This document shows, piece after piece, positions 36,577 to 49,716 of a stretch of DNA of 64,000 nt. Positions within the stretch are counted from its first letter, which is position 1. Every line of letters starts with the position of its first letter. The position numbers and the translations under genes are program-made. Below the pieces are notes generated by a model. It did not search any database. It saw nothing but the letters and a program-made list of their open reading frames with translations, and was not told where the DNA came from. The DNA lies in contig NW_023503376.1 in NCBI RefSeq assembly GCF_014529535.1, forward strand, positions 6,459,716 to 6,523,715, given 5' to 3'. The stretch comes from Bradysia coprophila. Lineage: Eukaryota > Arthropoda > Insecta > Diptera > Sciaridae.

Positions 36577-39500
36577 TATCCTGAGATTTTACATTCAGCA
36601 TGGGAACGCGACCATCTCAATGCCCATTATAAAATGTGGCAACTCGTAGTCGGCTAGAGGCAGAAGAACTTTATTCGACAAACCCCAGAGCCAGTTTTAG
36701 GAGAGCAACAACATTTTCGTTTAATTACAATAATTAATTTGAAGTTCAGCTGAGAGTAAAATACGGTTTGTTTACAGTAACGAAATGCAGTAAATTGTAA
36801 ACTGTCCCCAAATGTGTTATTTTCAGTTTTAATAACTAAAACAACGAAATGGAGGCACAACGAATAAAGTCTTATTGTAACCTCATTCACCTCATTTTTT
36901 GTTCGACAATGCTACCCAACCAATTTAAATGGAATAGAAAAACACGTTATTTTTATCACAGCACATGTCTACATCAGTTTTTTTAGTAGTTCATTATACT
37001 ATTTTCTATATTCTAATTACGGAGATCGACTAAAAATAAATGTTGGTATTAAGCCGTTACGTACGCTCAAGTCGAAATTAATTTTCAATTTTATTTTCTC
37101 CAATGTGAATATAAACGAAATGAAATTTCGATTTTTTCTTGTCCGAATAATTAGTTTTCGGCTAAATCAAATCCAATTAATTAAAAATTGAAACGCATCG
37201 AATGTCGGTACACACCGGCAAAATGCGAAACTTTGAAACGATAAACCTTCTTTCTTTTTATTCATTTGTTGCTTCAACAATTAAAATAAATAAATTTGAA
37301 TGGAAATTGCCGGTCGAAAATAATTGAAACATAAAAATTCATAAATTTATTCTTAAATGAATTTGAGTCGAAAATAAAATCCGACTCTCTGTGTGCGCAA
37401 AGTGTTTTAACGAAGCAAGAAAAAAAGAATTCTACGATTTTTCGTGTGGGCTATTCTCTATTCAGTTAAAGTCACAAATGTGTAAAGTTTATTTATAGCA
37501 TGGCGTTCATGTGTGTTTCTCATTGGGGTTTTCTTGGTAGGTAGGTTGCACACACTTTATGCTTAGAGCTCAAAAAGTTATTCGATTCAAACACACACGA
37601 TGCTGTTCACTATCCATCGTGTGTTCAATAGTCACAGTCGATTGAAAATGTTATTTCACTACATTAAACGATATAGTTGCTTGTATAGAGATCTCCGGTG
37701 GATGTGTGTCCGTTCTTAGTGCTCAGGAAAAATATTAAATTTTCATTTTTCTTACAATCATTAATTAAATGGAGCTTCGCCTCGAATATGCACATCGAAA
37801 ATGTGTTGAATGAATATTGCAGCAAGAATTCGTTTCGAACTCTTATATTGAGATTTATCTTCACAAAATAAATCAACATAAAATAGTGTCGCCCTATCAT
37901 CAGTCAGCAACGGCCATGCAATTTCAATGGCATTCTGATTGAAAGAGTTCTTGATTCTTTAAGGGATGTACGACTGATGCCGAAAGGGCTTACTAAAATT
38001 TTAGAAAATGCAAGCTTCTCGTGGTGCAATTGTTTCTCTTATGTCGTGTATAAGTATAGCATATCGGTTGATACATAATCTTCTACTTCACATGTTAACA
38101 AACATTTTGCTGTAAATAATCTACACTTTCAGGTCCAGGCCGCCTCACACTTAAAGGTGGCGTCAATTTTAGATATCCTATACTGAAAACCATTTTTATG
38201 TTTCCAATCAAAGTCAGTTTCCATTTCATTCCACCAATTTCCCAGAAATATTCTTGTCTGTCACGCAAACCTGTCTCAGAGTTTGTGTTCGCTTCCAGAC
38301 GAAAAATGAACAGCATCATAGACGTGAACAAATATTTCTCATCAATAATTCACAATTTTATTCAAAATTCGAAATCATTTTCTCGTAAAATATGAATCAC
38401 TTCCATTTCGTTTGAAATCGTAATGATCCATACGTTTTGAATAAATTTCAGGTTGTGAGAGAAACATCATTGAAACACCTTATTGCCAACATACTATTCT
38501 ATGGTATACCGAAATGCTTTGTAACATTAAATCAAAAATTAATTTGAATTTTTTTTCGTCTCTCTTTCGCATCTGTTTATTTGCGCTAAAACGCTGAATT
38601 GAATTAACTTTTTTTTTTGCGCAAACGACTAAATGGTATAAATGTGTTGAGGCAGGAAAATTAAGTGACAACAACGTCAATGGAGCTAAAATAGATTTCT
38701 TTTTCACCTGAGTATAACTTACACGATCTGAAACATTTTGTTATGGTGTGCGAATGTTCAGACATCAGCTAATTTAAGTCGGAGATGCTTAATCTAAGTT
38801 TAATCTTTTGGCTTAAACACAGAAATCCGTTCAACTTAATAAACAGTGTAACATCTTCAAAATAAGCAATCGCTAGAGCAATTTTCCAAAACACTCGATA
38901 ATCAAATACATAAAAACCATTAGCTTAATGGATGTCGGCATTTGAAATTCAAACCACTTAAGCGATTGATTCAATGAATCATCGTTCATAAGTCACATCA
39001 AACTTTACAATTATAATTGTAGCGTTTCACACCATATGTAACCGTACAACTGTTTCGATCTACTCAAATTTTCATTCATTTTCGCCGTATAATGCAGAGA
39101 ATAATGGATTGATTCCACAGTTTTTTATCATCCGGTCCATCCGATACACGAACAACTGACAACGATGTTATACCTTCTTTGGTCAATTTCAGTTCTACTA
39201 TCTTATCGTAAAAGCTTTGCAAGTGAAAATAATCCTTGTAAGGTTTCGATAATCTAAATTTAATAAAAGAAAATGGAAAGTCACTCCAACGTTCTGTTTA
39301 TTTTAATTATTCCACTTTGTGTAACACAATGCTACCAATACTACCTTTCACAGTTTGAAACAATCAAGCAAATCAAGTGGGTAATGTTATCGTACATGGA
39401 AACAATGCGGCTTATCGATATCAATTACGATGTTTCAATTCCCTTATCACACCGTCTTTTACATAAAAGAACCACTGACTAATACCCGAAGCGTAGAAAA

Positions 39501-42500
39501 CTTTATTTTAATTAAATTGTAGAAAAAAACCTAAAAATTGAGTTTCTGAATTTAATTACCAAAAAAGGCAACAGAAGACAATTAACCGATCTTGTAAGCT
39601 CGTTAGGTTAGATAATGACGATGAAGTCACATTTGAAAGTAGTTTAACGAAAAACGTTGATAAAGACATTATTTGTGTTCAACGCGTTTTTCATGATCAG
39701 ATACCATACCAGAGTGAGAAATATCGGAAAATCAGATATTAGCTTCTTCAAAGATAAAAGGTATATACAGAAACGGAATGCATGTTCGTTTTGTTTACAC
39801 TTACATTGACTCATATCTCTCGTAACAGCCAGACATACATGGTTCTAACGAAATTCGATGAAACATAATTGGTAGTTTTACGAACATTATACGAAAATAG
39901 AATGAAACCGTGTCTCATACTCGGCAAGGGGTAAAAAATTGTTAGTCAACATTGCAGTCATGAAAACCGTGAAATTATTTTGTTTTGTGTTCGGGAGTTT
40001 TATTTTCCGCAGAATCATGAAAACAAACAGTATACACTGAGCAAGGTCATTGTCGCTTATTGTTATCGTCATTAACAGAGAAACGAATTCAGTTTATTTT
40101 ACGTTCAAAAAAAATTAATCGTTTGAGGGTTATCGTTCCGTAATTTTTCGACAGATTATAAATCGAATAAATAAAATTCTTAGTCACCTCTACTAATGAT
40201 TGTCTGGAAATGGATGGTTAGGTTTTTCTTTCTAATTCTGTTTTTATTTCGCTGCTCGATGATTCACTTAAAATGTATTGTGGAAGAGAGCAATAAAAAT
40301 ACAGACTGCATTGCATGAGTTAGTTGGAGGTATGTTGAACGTCCCATTCATAGCACTTTGTTCGTTGAACAATTTTTTATTTATTGTAAGGAAGTTAGAT
40401 GAGGAAGTTGGTCTAAACGAAAAATATCGAAGGTCATTAAAAGTCTGCCAAAATTAATGCGGTGGGTGGGACTTATACACTTCAGTTAAGCAAAATAATT
40501 AATTACACCGCACCGTAACGAATAATGTGACGTACACAACAACAAAAAATCAAATCTGGGTAATGTTGCGATACCCATTTATAGATCTCGCCGTGCGCTT
40601 GAAAATTGAATGTCCAAATGCTGTAAAATTTCAAAGTAATTCTAGGCTAAACTGTTGTCATTCACCAAAGCCTACAATTACTGACCGTATTAAAGCTCCG
40701 ATGCAATTGGAAGTGATTCGTGCAATATTTTATATGTTAACTCAAGAACCATAATTTCGACTCTGTTACATACAAAGAGCAAAAATAATTGCCTCACAAA
40801 TTTGTGCATCGAAAACCACATTGAAATCAAATTTACCATTTACGTCAATGTCAGTTCCTTATAAAGAATTTTACGTTTTTGTGCAATCGTTAAACCAAGT
40901 GGTTTTTTTTCGTTATTCATTCTTCGTTGTGGAAATGGTGCACAATCACCATTTAGTGAAGATGAATAACAAACCGGACTTTTGTCCGATATTTCGTTAC
41001 ATTTTAGAGAAGGTTTTCCCTGTGATATATTCCGTCCGTTTCCCTTTAATCTAGATATAAAAATCTGTTGTTTATCCTATGGGCAAGTGGGTTGGCCTGT
41101 AGAGGCGCCACATTTTTTTTCGTAGTACTTCATTCTCTGCAGAGCTTATTTTCATGTGAACCAACTTCACATTTGTCATTACAGAACAAATGTCGCCATA
41201 TGAAGTTGATTCACATGAAAATAAGCGCAGTGACAGCAGTAATTTTATGACAGAATGTACTAAAATATGGTAAAACACTGTTTTACATTTCTTCTTAGTT
41301 TCTAACCATCATTATCCTATCAGAAACGGCAAGCTTATCGCGATATAATCACTAAATCTATTACTTCTGCTGTTCAAAGCATTAACTGATGTTTGATACA
41401 AAATCTGTTACTTCATTTGTTTTGACATTCATTTTACGATTATATTAAACCATTATGTTGTAGTTAACAGATGATGACTAGCCGTTTTTGAAAGGTTAAC
41501 ATCAGAGTTCATTAAACCCGACACAAACAACACAAAGTGTTCGTGCAATGATTTATAGAGAATCTTTTATACACATTTCTCACGATATACCTTACGACTG
41601 GTAGACGCATTGACTGTTACTTAATGAAAGACATAAGTTGCTACAGTCACCCCTCAGTCAGTACTTACATTGTTTTGATTTGTTTCTGTTTTTTTTTTCC
41701 TTGATAAATTAAGCCATCAGAGTATATGTCTGCAGCGTTTGTCTTCAATAATTTTTTAGTATAAATTACTTGTGAAAACGAACACAAAATCGTGAGGCGT
41801 GAATTCGTTATCCACAGACTCACAAAAAAAAAGCTCAGAGCCTAAGGGTGTGGCATTTTTTTTTCTTCTTCCCAATAATGACTTTTTAGACACCACCAAC
41901 AAATTACATATTCGATGAAATCGGGTGGTAACCTTCACTCACACCGGCATGAATGGAATTAATTTGATCTGCAATGTTCATAATATTCCCCGTCGTTATC
42001 GTTGTGTGTCGCTTCCAGCAATTTTCTGACCATTCTTAAAAACACTGTACACACTTTCGCCGTCACTGTGCATTTCTTATTCGAACATGAATCTGCAGAG
42101 GAAACCCCGATAAGTCCATATATGGACATAGACACACTACATTTTCTTTTTTCGTTTGTAGAGAGACATTATTGGTGTATACGTTTTCGTGTACGTATAT
42201 TTCTGTACGTACATTTTCTCCGCGACTGTGTGACTCTGTATTCGGTTACAAACACGCAAACATTATGATTCAACCACTCGTACAATATACGATTCACCAA
42301 ACAAAATCATTCCATACATAGTATGAATTGGATGACCGTTTGTACGGGTTTTTTATCTTTTAAATTTTGATATCGCATTTTATATACTCATACACGAGAT
42401 ACGCGAGGTGTCTGTTAATTTTTGAAGTATTAAATGCAGTTAGTTTTGGTTAAAAAAAAGGTTACTGTATGTTAAGTCCTCCTCTCTCGTTTAGTTGATG

Positions 42501-42598
42501 GGTGATTTTTCTTCGGTTGTATGCGAACTTATTGATACGGTCTTGTAAACAAATGTTATATAGGTAGTGTAACGCGGTGTTGTTGAATTGAACGGTTT
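36577..42598. other. Probable twinstar intron, 3' part
   Basis: Six kilobases of AT-rich sequence without a convincing exon. An inverted repeat at about 41,138-41,225 (GCTTATTTTCATGTGAA, mirrored) is related in text to the 263-bp tandem units near 60.6 kb (CACATGAAAATA). Short frames such as 38,095-38,331 (-) show no family motif. Confidence 0.45.
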
Positions 42599-42792
42599 TC
42601 AGTTTTTATTATACTTTCGGAAGTGAAAGAGTGCGAATCCAGAATTGAGATCGATTTTATTTCGGTTTGGAATTGATATTTCAATTGCGGTGTTTTGCGG
42701 TTTTTTGTAGTTGAAACAATAATCTGGTTAATAAACTCTTGACTCTGTAGTCATCGTTTTCTCTGAAGGATAACCAATTTTATTAAGCAAAA
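42599..42792 (+). promoter_or_regulatory. Candidate proximal promoter and 5' UTR of twinstar
   Basis: A TTCAGTTT initiator-like motif at 42,599-42,606 lies about 190 bp upstream of the proximal ATG exon. No TATA box at the expected distance. Inference from position. Confidence 0.3.
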
Positions 42793-45014
42793 ATGGTAAA
42801 TTGAATTGAATGACTGGTGTTGGTGTATCAGTTTTAATTGAATCTTCTGTTCATTGATTGTGAAATATAAACAACAAATCAAACTACTCGATTGTTCGAA
42901 ACAATGATTGGGTCTGAATCACCCAAGCTATTTCAGTAAATATAATCAAACTTTTCGTTACCTATACAACAGTTGACTAATTTGTTTTGTTAATATTTTA
43001 ATTTTGTGATAACAAATGCAATCAATCGTGCTTAGCGAAACAGTTCAGACAATAATGATTCAAATTTACTAATTGCTGTTCATGTGATCCGTGAAGCTAT
43101 CATCTGTTATCCTTAGGGATTTCAGAAATAAACGATACTCTGTTGCGGTCTTCATCAGCAAAAATCATATTCAAACAAATGAAGTAATAGATTTGAAAGT
43201 AAAACTGTTGATATCTGTAAAAGTTTTGATTTTCATGCAATCTAGGACAAAGATCATTACAAGTGCCACTTTCATCAATGTCATGACATATTATACGAAA
43301 TGAGAGTAATGGAAAGAGTATGAACAAGAACAAACTAGGACGAACTTTATAAATAACGCGTTGTATGTTGTACAAATTGTAGAGCTCCAATTCTACTTGG
43401 GATAATTATCACTAACGTCTGCTAAATTCTCCACTCCGAGTTCATTAAATTTTCTCACCACACCTGTTACCAATTTGCCTCAAATTTCACTTCACACTCT
43501 ACCGACAAACATATATTCACTTTCCACTAAAAAAACGAAAATTTTGCCAAGACATTCGGATCGAAATGAATGACTGACAAGCACACACAAAAAATATGGC
43601 TCTAGTTCAACAGATTACCGAAAACAATCCATCCAAGTATACACACTGCTATTGTAGCGTGTAATTTCGGTGTCCAAGCAATTTCGTGTTATGTTGTATT
43701 TTAATGCTCACCGTAATGAATGACATTGAATTAATTCGTACTTCTCTTTTGCATTTCTAGGCGTCTGGAGTAACCGTATCAGATATTTGTAAGACAACCT
43801 ATGAAGAAATCAAAAAGGATAAAAAACATCGCTACGTCATCTTCTACATCCGTGATGAGAAGCAAATCGATGTGGAAGTAGTTGGTAATCGCGATGCCGA
43901 ATACGATTCATTTTTGGAAGACATCCAAAAAGGTGGTGCTGGTGAATGCCGGTTAGTATATTTTTGTAGAAAAAAAAATTGCTCTGTCATGTTGCTATCG
44001 ACACCAACGACATAGACAGTCGATGAGTTCTGGTCAATCTTTACTTATGCAGAAAATCAATCATATTGTTAAAGCTAGTGAAGTAAAAGATTTTGTGTCA
44101 AAAAATTTGCGACACCTTAAAGGAAGTAACCGTTTCTAAATGGGTTCAGTGCCACGACCATTTTGGAAAGAAAATCTTTGCTTCCTTAAAGAAAAAAACT
44201 GATAAAGACAATGAAAGTGTGGTGTCATCGAAGTTGGATATTTTTGGTCATTTTTATTGATTGGTCTCGTAAAATTTTTGTTCTATTTGGGGCAAAATAT
44301 TGTTAAGAAGAGTCCATCCTGTCTTAGTCAATTTTCCAGTCTTACTGCTATTGAGGACCTGATAGCTATTCGATCGAGCGCTTCAACACTTGTCATCATT
44401 TGCATCACATCATCACAACTTAGTCATTCAAACGATTAGATTCTCCACAATTCTCTAGGAATCATTCATAAATTCCATCTCCGATTAATTGCAGAGATGG
44501 TCTGTGACCTTCCTGTTATAAGACGTTGAATGTTTAGAGTAAAAAAATTTCGAGAAAGTACGAAAGGGATTTTTGGACGATTTCTAGAATTCACAATCAT
44601 CGATTGACCCTGATATCGACTCTTATCTCAAAGTGACATGAACTCGAATAAATCTTTGTTAACCAAAATACCCTTTACCTTTACAGATACGGTCTCTTCG
44701 ATTTTGAATACATGCATCAATGTCAAGGTACCTCTGAAAGTTCCAAAAAACAAAAGCTTTTCCTGATGTCATGGTGTCCGGACACAGCTAAGGTAACCGT
44801 TTTCTCGCTATACTGGTGAATCAATCAACCGTTACTTATAAAAAAACACTTTTATCTCATTCGCCAGGTTAAAAAGAAGATGTTGTACTCTAGCTCATTC
44901 GACGCATTGAAGAAATCATTGGTGGGCGTACAGAAATACATCCAAGCCACCGATCTATCCGAAGCTTCCCGGGAAGCCGTCGAAGAGAAATTACGCGCCA
45001 CCGATCGCCAATAA
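42793..45014 (+). CDS. tsr: Cofilin / actin-depolymerising factor (twinstar)
   Basis: Exons: ATG at 42793-42795 followed directly by GTAAAT (alternative: the distal ATG at 33,676), then 43761-43951, 44687-44792 and 44868-45014 (TAA). The total is 447 nt, 148 aa including Met. The protein runs ASGVTVSDICKTTYEEIKKD, RYVIFYIRDEKQIDVEVV, YGLFDFEYMHQCQGTSESSK, FLMSWCPDTAKVKKKMLYSS and ends EKLRATDRQ. This is the ADF-homology domain. The regulatory Ser follows Met-Ala (LIM-kinase and slingshot phosphatase site in the family), and the KKKMLYSSSFDALKKSL helix is the actin-binding long helix. The protein severs and depolymerises actin filaments in the cytoplasm. Splice junction CG/A restores Arg. Extremely conserved with fly twinstar. 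Confidence 0.95.
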
Positions 45015-45870
45015 GTTTCTAAACACTTTTTTTGTTTAATTTTTTTCTTTTTTTAATATAGTTTCCTCTTTCAAACAAACAAACAAAAATACTTTTCTTT
45101 TTTGAACGGAAACGATGACCCGAAAAACATTTTTTTTATATCAAACGCACACACATACAGAGGAGGAACAACATTTATAACCGAGATAATTTCGAGTAAA
45201 TGAAAATGAAGGAAAAAAAATAGTTTCGCGCGTCCGAAAAGAAGTATAAAAAATAATCCCTTTCAATACCATGATAAATATTCTAAACATCAAAATATTA
45301 AAAACAGAAAGAAATTGCAAACAAACCCAGAAGCTTTTTTTTATAATTAAAATCTTAAATTATTTAAAATGGATGAATTTCATTTTGGTATTTCTTACAG
45401 TTTCATTTGTGTTTCTTTTCTTATAAATGGAATTTATGCATTTTCTTGTGACTGGCACACAATAGATTTCTTTTTTGTTCTAATTTAATTTCACTTTCCT
45501 TTTGAATATTTCTTTTTTTTGTAAATCGAAAATGTTTTCCTTTTTAAATTGAACAAAATAAGAAACCGAAAAAGAGAAAAACATTTTTTATTTAAACAAT
45601 CGATAAACATAACAATACATCATGCACCTCTACAGAAGACACAAAACATTTTTGAGAGATAAAATTTAATTCTAATTTAAAGCGTAAAAATTGTCAAATT
45701 TTCATAACGAAAAGGAAAAATAAAAAGAATGAAAAACAAAACAAAACAAACAAACAAAAAAGAATGTTTCACAATAAGAATTTTTTTTATAATAAAAATT
45801 TGTAATTTATGATTTAATTGTAAACTAATTGTCGCTAAGAGGGGTGTAACAATAAATAAAAACAAGTCAA
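45015..45870 (+). terminator. Twinstar 3' UTR with poly(A) signal
   Basis: A/T-rich sequence follows the stop codon. Overlapping AATAAATAAA at 45,851-45,860 is the best poly(A) signal; the cleavage site should lie shortly after. Earlier AT-rich sites may also be used. Confidence 0.5.
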
Positions 45871-46119
45871 AATGAGTCATAAATAATTCAAATTTTTCTT
45901 TTTGTTTTCTTCTACAATTCCTGTGAATTTCATTGGTACACAGCCACAGCACAGTCGCATCAGATGAAAATTGCGACGTTCTGGATTTTTTTCCCATTCA
46001 CTCGGTAGAGGTTTCGAGAGTTAATTATGTCACAATCTGAAAATTCATAGTTTTGTCCAAGCAAAATTTAAAGTCAATCTGGAGATTATTAGGGAGAGGG
46101 CGAGAAGAAAGGTTTATTT

Positions 46120-47290
46120 CTTTTTGTACACAAAAAGTCAGTTTTGTACACAAAACTTACATTTTGTACACAAAAAGTTTATTGTTTATTATTAAACCAT
46201 GATTTTGTACACAAAAATGATTATTTTGTACACCAAAATGCTTATTTTGTACACAAAAATGATCAATTTGGACACAAAAAGTTCATTTTGTACACAGTAA
46301 GTTCGTGTTGTACACAAAGAAGTATAATTTTGTACACATAGAAATATCATTTTGTACATAAATTTGATGATTTTGAGAGATATAAGAATATATTGATTCA
46401 GCGACGTTAGCGTGTTTTAATAATGAGCTGTTTGAGATGAGAAAGTAATTGGTAAAAATTATTTATTTATGTAGCAGCGCCGCAGGCCGTGGAATATTAA
46501 AAAAAAAAAAAAAAGCGGGGTCGAGGGGCGGCAGCCCCCGCAGGGGGGGGGTCAAGGGGGGTACAGCCCCCCTTGCGGGGTCTAAGGGGCGGAGCCCCTA
46601 GCGGGGTTTGGGGCAGAGCCCCATGAACGTACGGCAGCCTGCAGGGCGTAAAGAAAAGCTCGCCGCAGGCGCGGGGGTTTGGGGGCGGAGCCCCCGCACA
46701 AAGAAAATACATCATCCTACAGTAAAGACAGTGTACGAAACAAGATGTAGTCCAATGACAAAAGATTGAATTAAGCAAATATACTTTTGAAAGACTACAG
46801 ACACAAATTACACGTTCTTTTCTCTAACTGTATTACCTCTTCTTTTTGGTGCCGTTGTTCTGTTAATTATTAACTTCTAGGAATGAAAGTGCTGCTCAAT
46901 GCAATTTATGTTTATAATAAAAAAATCTCTCAAAATCAAAAAACACAGCCAATTGAGAACTCTCATTGTGATAAAGCTTCTTTGTTTTGTCACACTTGAT
47001 AACTTATGTGCTGAGATCGCGTAAAGCTAATTCAAAAAATTGCTAGAAGCTTAACAAGATTTTGTGTACGAATAGTGTTTTCTGTGTACGTTGTTACGGT
47101 TTCCGTGTACAAAATCAGTTATGTTTGTGTACAAAATATTTTTGTTTGTGTACAAAACAGACCTTTTGTGTACAAAATAATCAATTTTGTGTACAAAATC
47201 TTTAATTTTGTGTACAAAATATTTTTTGTGTGTGTACAAAAGGGACGTTTTGTGTACAGAACGTACTTTTTGTGTACGAAATGAAATGAA
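46120..47290. mobile_element. Foldback element with 11+11 inverted GTACAC-type repeats
   Basis: The left arm (46,123-46,370) holds about 11 copies of TTTTGTACACAAAA spaced about 17-40 bases apart. The right arm (47,058-47,285) holds about 11 copies of its complement TTTTGTGTACAAAA. Between them lie a poly(A) run, a GC-rich core (46,515-46,699) and about 350 bases of ordinary AT-rich sequence. The layout is that of a foldback or subterminal-repeat DNA element. No transposase frame. Ends and target duplication are not defined. Confidence 0.75.
46515..46699. repeat. GC-rich core with repeated GGGGCGGAGCCCC palindromes
   Basis: About 185 bases, strongly G+C rich in a roughly 30% G+C neighbourhood. 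GGCGGAGCCCC-like or GGGGCAGAGCCCC palindromes recur about four times, together with GCGGGGT joints and CGCAGGCGC. Frames across it are proline/glycine/alanine-rich and not gene-like. Confidence 0.8.
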
Positions 47291-47359
47291 CCGAGAAGAA
47301 ACGGAAAATCTGATATGCCAATCATTTTTCTGGAAAAATTGAAAATTCGAAGCAACAAG

Positions 47360-48048
47360 AGGAGAAAATAGGATATTTCACCAAGAGCAAAAGGTGGAAT
47401 TTCTGATTTCTACACCGAGGTGAACACAACGTTTTTCATGCTTGCGTTTTGCGAAAATCCATTTTTGTCCACTTTTTGTCCATTTTAGGTGAGAAAATGA
47501 TCACCCGCTATTTTAGGGTAGAAAATTAATACCTCTCAGCACCTCTCAGAATGACAACAAAAAGTAATTTACAAAACTCGTATCGCTAGTATGAAGTGAC
47601 TCTTATTCATCCAATTCATTGTTCAATTGTTCATCATATGAGAAATGAGAGGTGAGAAAATAAAATTTTTCTCACCTGAACTGTCATCACAGAGAGCGTC
47701 AAAAAGCACAATTTTTTCGCCGCATTTGAGTGTAGAAAATAAGGTTATTCACGTCTCACTGATGAAAATATTTACAATACTAGCAATAAATAGTGGCAGT
47801 GACTTCTAAAAAAAACTTTTGAGAAACATATTTTTTCATGCGAGCGATGCGAAAATCTTTGTTTTGTCCACTATGAAGCGTTTCCAAGATATTTGTTTTC
47901 TTTTCTTCAAAGTGGTCAAAAATGCGGATATTCGCAAAACGCTAGCATGCAAAACGTTGTGTTTACCTCTTCCAAAAACACCTTTATAAATAGGAAATTC
48001 CACCTTGAGCGAAACTTTCGCTTTTGGTGGAATTTCCTATTTTCTCCC
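47360..48048. mobile_element. Foldback element with long loop
   Basis: Left GGAGAAAATAGGATATTTCA / AGCAAAAGGTGGAATTTC pairs with right GGTGGAATTTCCTATTTTCTCC. Next inside, AACACAACGTTTT and GCGTTTTGCGAAAATCC pair with GGATATTCGCAAAACGC and AAAACGTTGTGTT. The middle (47,490-47,860) holds GTGAGAAAATAAAATTTTTC-like text in both senses. Confidence 0.7.
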
Positions 48049-48140
48049 CTTGGTTAACAAATAACTATTTTTCTATTCGTTACGGTTTTGAAAAAACGTT
48101 GAAACAGATTGATGTGTTTGTCACCTGGATACAAACGGTG

Positions 48141-48314
48141 ATAGGTTTGTTCCAAGGTCATACGAATTGTCGAAATACTGTCAAATTTCATCCATAGATA
48201 CATAACCTCATCAACATTTGTGTGTAAAATCACCTAGGTCATGTAGCTGTGGACGAAACCGTTGCAGTCTGTGTTGTCAAAGTTTGGGTTTAAAGTTATT
48301 TGGAACAAACCTAT
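48141..48314. mobile_element. MITE with ATAGGTTTGTTCCAA ends
   Basis: ATAGGTTTGTTCCAAGG at the left and TTTGGAACAAACCTAT at the right are complementary. The left part is shared with 30,628-30,835, including TAACCTCAwyAAyATTTGTG. Confidence 0.78.
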
Positions 48315-49176
48315 TCACGCCATGCACGAATGAACAATTTTGTTGCATTTACTATTTTCTTCCCTTGGAAAACGAATAACCATTTCCTATTGCATGCTGA
48401 AAGGTGAATGAGAGGTTGAAAAGTGGAGTTTTCGCGTGAGTTTGTTGAAGCGGGGGTGAAGCGGAAAACGTGGATTTTACATGCTGATTAGGTCACCGAA
48501 AATGCTTCATTGATGAAGTGAACGATTTTCGGTCTAGAAGCATACAACTTTTCATTTTGCGGGTCTAAATTACGAGAAAAATTCTGAAATTTATGCACAA
48601 GACACGAAAAGATTTTTTCTAACAAAAATTCAATGCTGTTAGATGTCTCTTTTACTACAAAAAGGCTATCTAAGGACGATTCATTATTATATAAATTATG
48701 GCTTTTAGCATTGATTTTCGGTTATGCTTCTGTGGGGAAGATTCCTATTAAGTTACAAATATGTTTGGAACTAATCATCTACAAACTTCCTCAGATCAGC
48801 ACCTTTTTTCCTTTAATTGAGTTGCACATAATTGTTCGAAAGATCTTGTCTAGAGTTTGAAGACTGATATCTGGTATATGATAGAAGACGGGTGCACAGA
48901 GAGAAATCCAGGATTAGATTTAAATCTTTTTCGGATTACATATAGGACCAAATTTATTTTTGGATTGAAATCTAATTTTTCGAAAGATTACTTGCATTTA
49001 ATCTTTCGATGGATTAGATCGAAATCTTGCAAGAGATTTAAATTTTTTTTATTTTGAAATTAAAAATTTTTTTTCAACTTATATTTGAATATCGAATCAG
49101 ATTTACTTGTTTTATTTATTCTGAAATTGGGAATTTTATTTGTTTAGTTGAAATTAAATGTTTTTTTTACTTACTT

Positions 49177-49385
49177 TGATCAGGATTTGAACTCTTTCAC
49201 CTCGGTACCTCCGTATCTCCAGTCCTGTACTTTACCACTGAGCTATTGGGTTCTTAATCTTAGCAAGATTTAATTTCGAACCGTTGTTACGGAGATTTTA
49301 ATCTTTCAAAGATTAAAAAATAATCTTCTGAACGAAACCTTTGTACCGACTGAGGTAACCATCATAGTAAACGAGTTCAAATCCT
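49177..49385. repeat. Second head-to-head tRNA-like pair
   Basis: On the minus strand (49,250 to 49,177) lies an A-box TAGCTCAGTGGTA and a B-box-like AGTTCAAATCCTG, in tRNA order and about tRNA length. On the plus strand (about 49,343-49,385) a shorter relative ends GAGTTCAAATCCTAATCG. The 5' ends face each other about 90 bp apart. Stems do not fold well, so these look like tRNA-derived relics. Confidence 0.6.
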
Positions 49386-49716
49386 AATCGAAGGCAACAT
49401 TTTTTTTCTTCATTTTTTTAATTATTATATTTCATAAATCTGGATAAGCAACGATAAGGAAGTTGAGCCTGACAAAAGTATTGAAAAGTAAGAAAATATT
49501 ATAATAAAACGATATTTTGCGCCCCATATTTAATTGTACAATTGATTAAGAAGTATAACAGACCAATTTGCATGGAAGAATTTATTTAATTTTGCAACGA
49601 TTTTCAACTCAAATTAATATTCCTAAAGAAAAGCAAAAAAAAAGGTCTCAAACATTTCTGTGCTGTGGTTTTTAGTTTTACTTTGAATCGCTAACATATG
49701 ACAAAAAATTACACAT

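Noticed and set aside
38095..38331. 78-aa ORF (-) in the twinstar intron
   Set aside because: No family motif, no splice context and no neighbours; indistinguishable from chance.
46497..46778. 93-aa Pro/Gly-rich protein (-)
   Set aside because: It is read through the GC-rich palindromic core and a poly(A) run; no domain or splice support.
46123..47285. CRISPR-like spaced repeats
   Set aside because: The units are short, AT-rich and near-palindromic, the two arrays are inverted relative to each other, the spacers are not unique or uniform, and the context is an insect genome.
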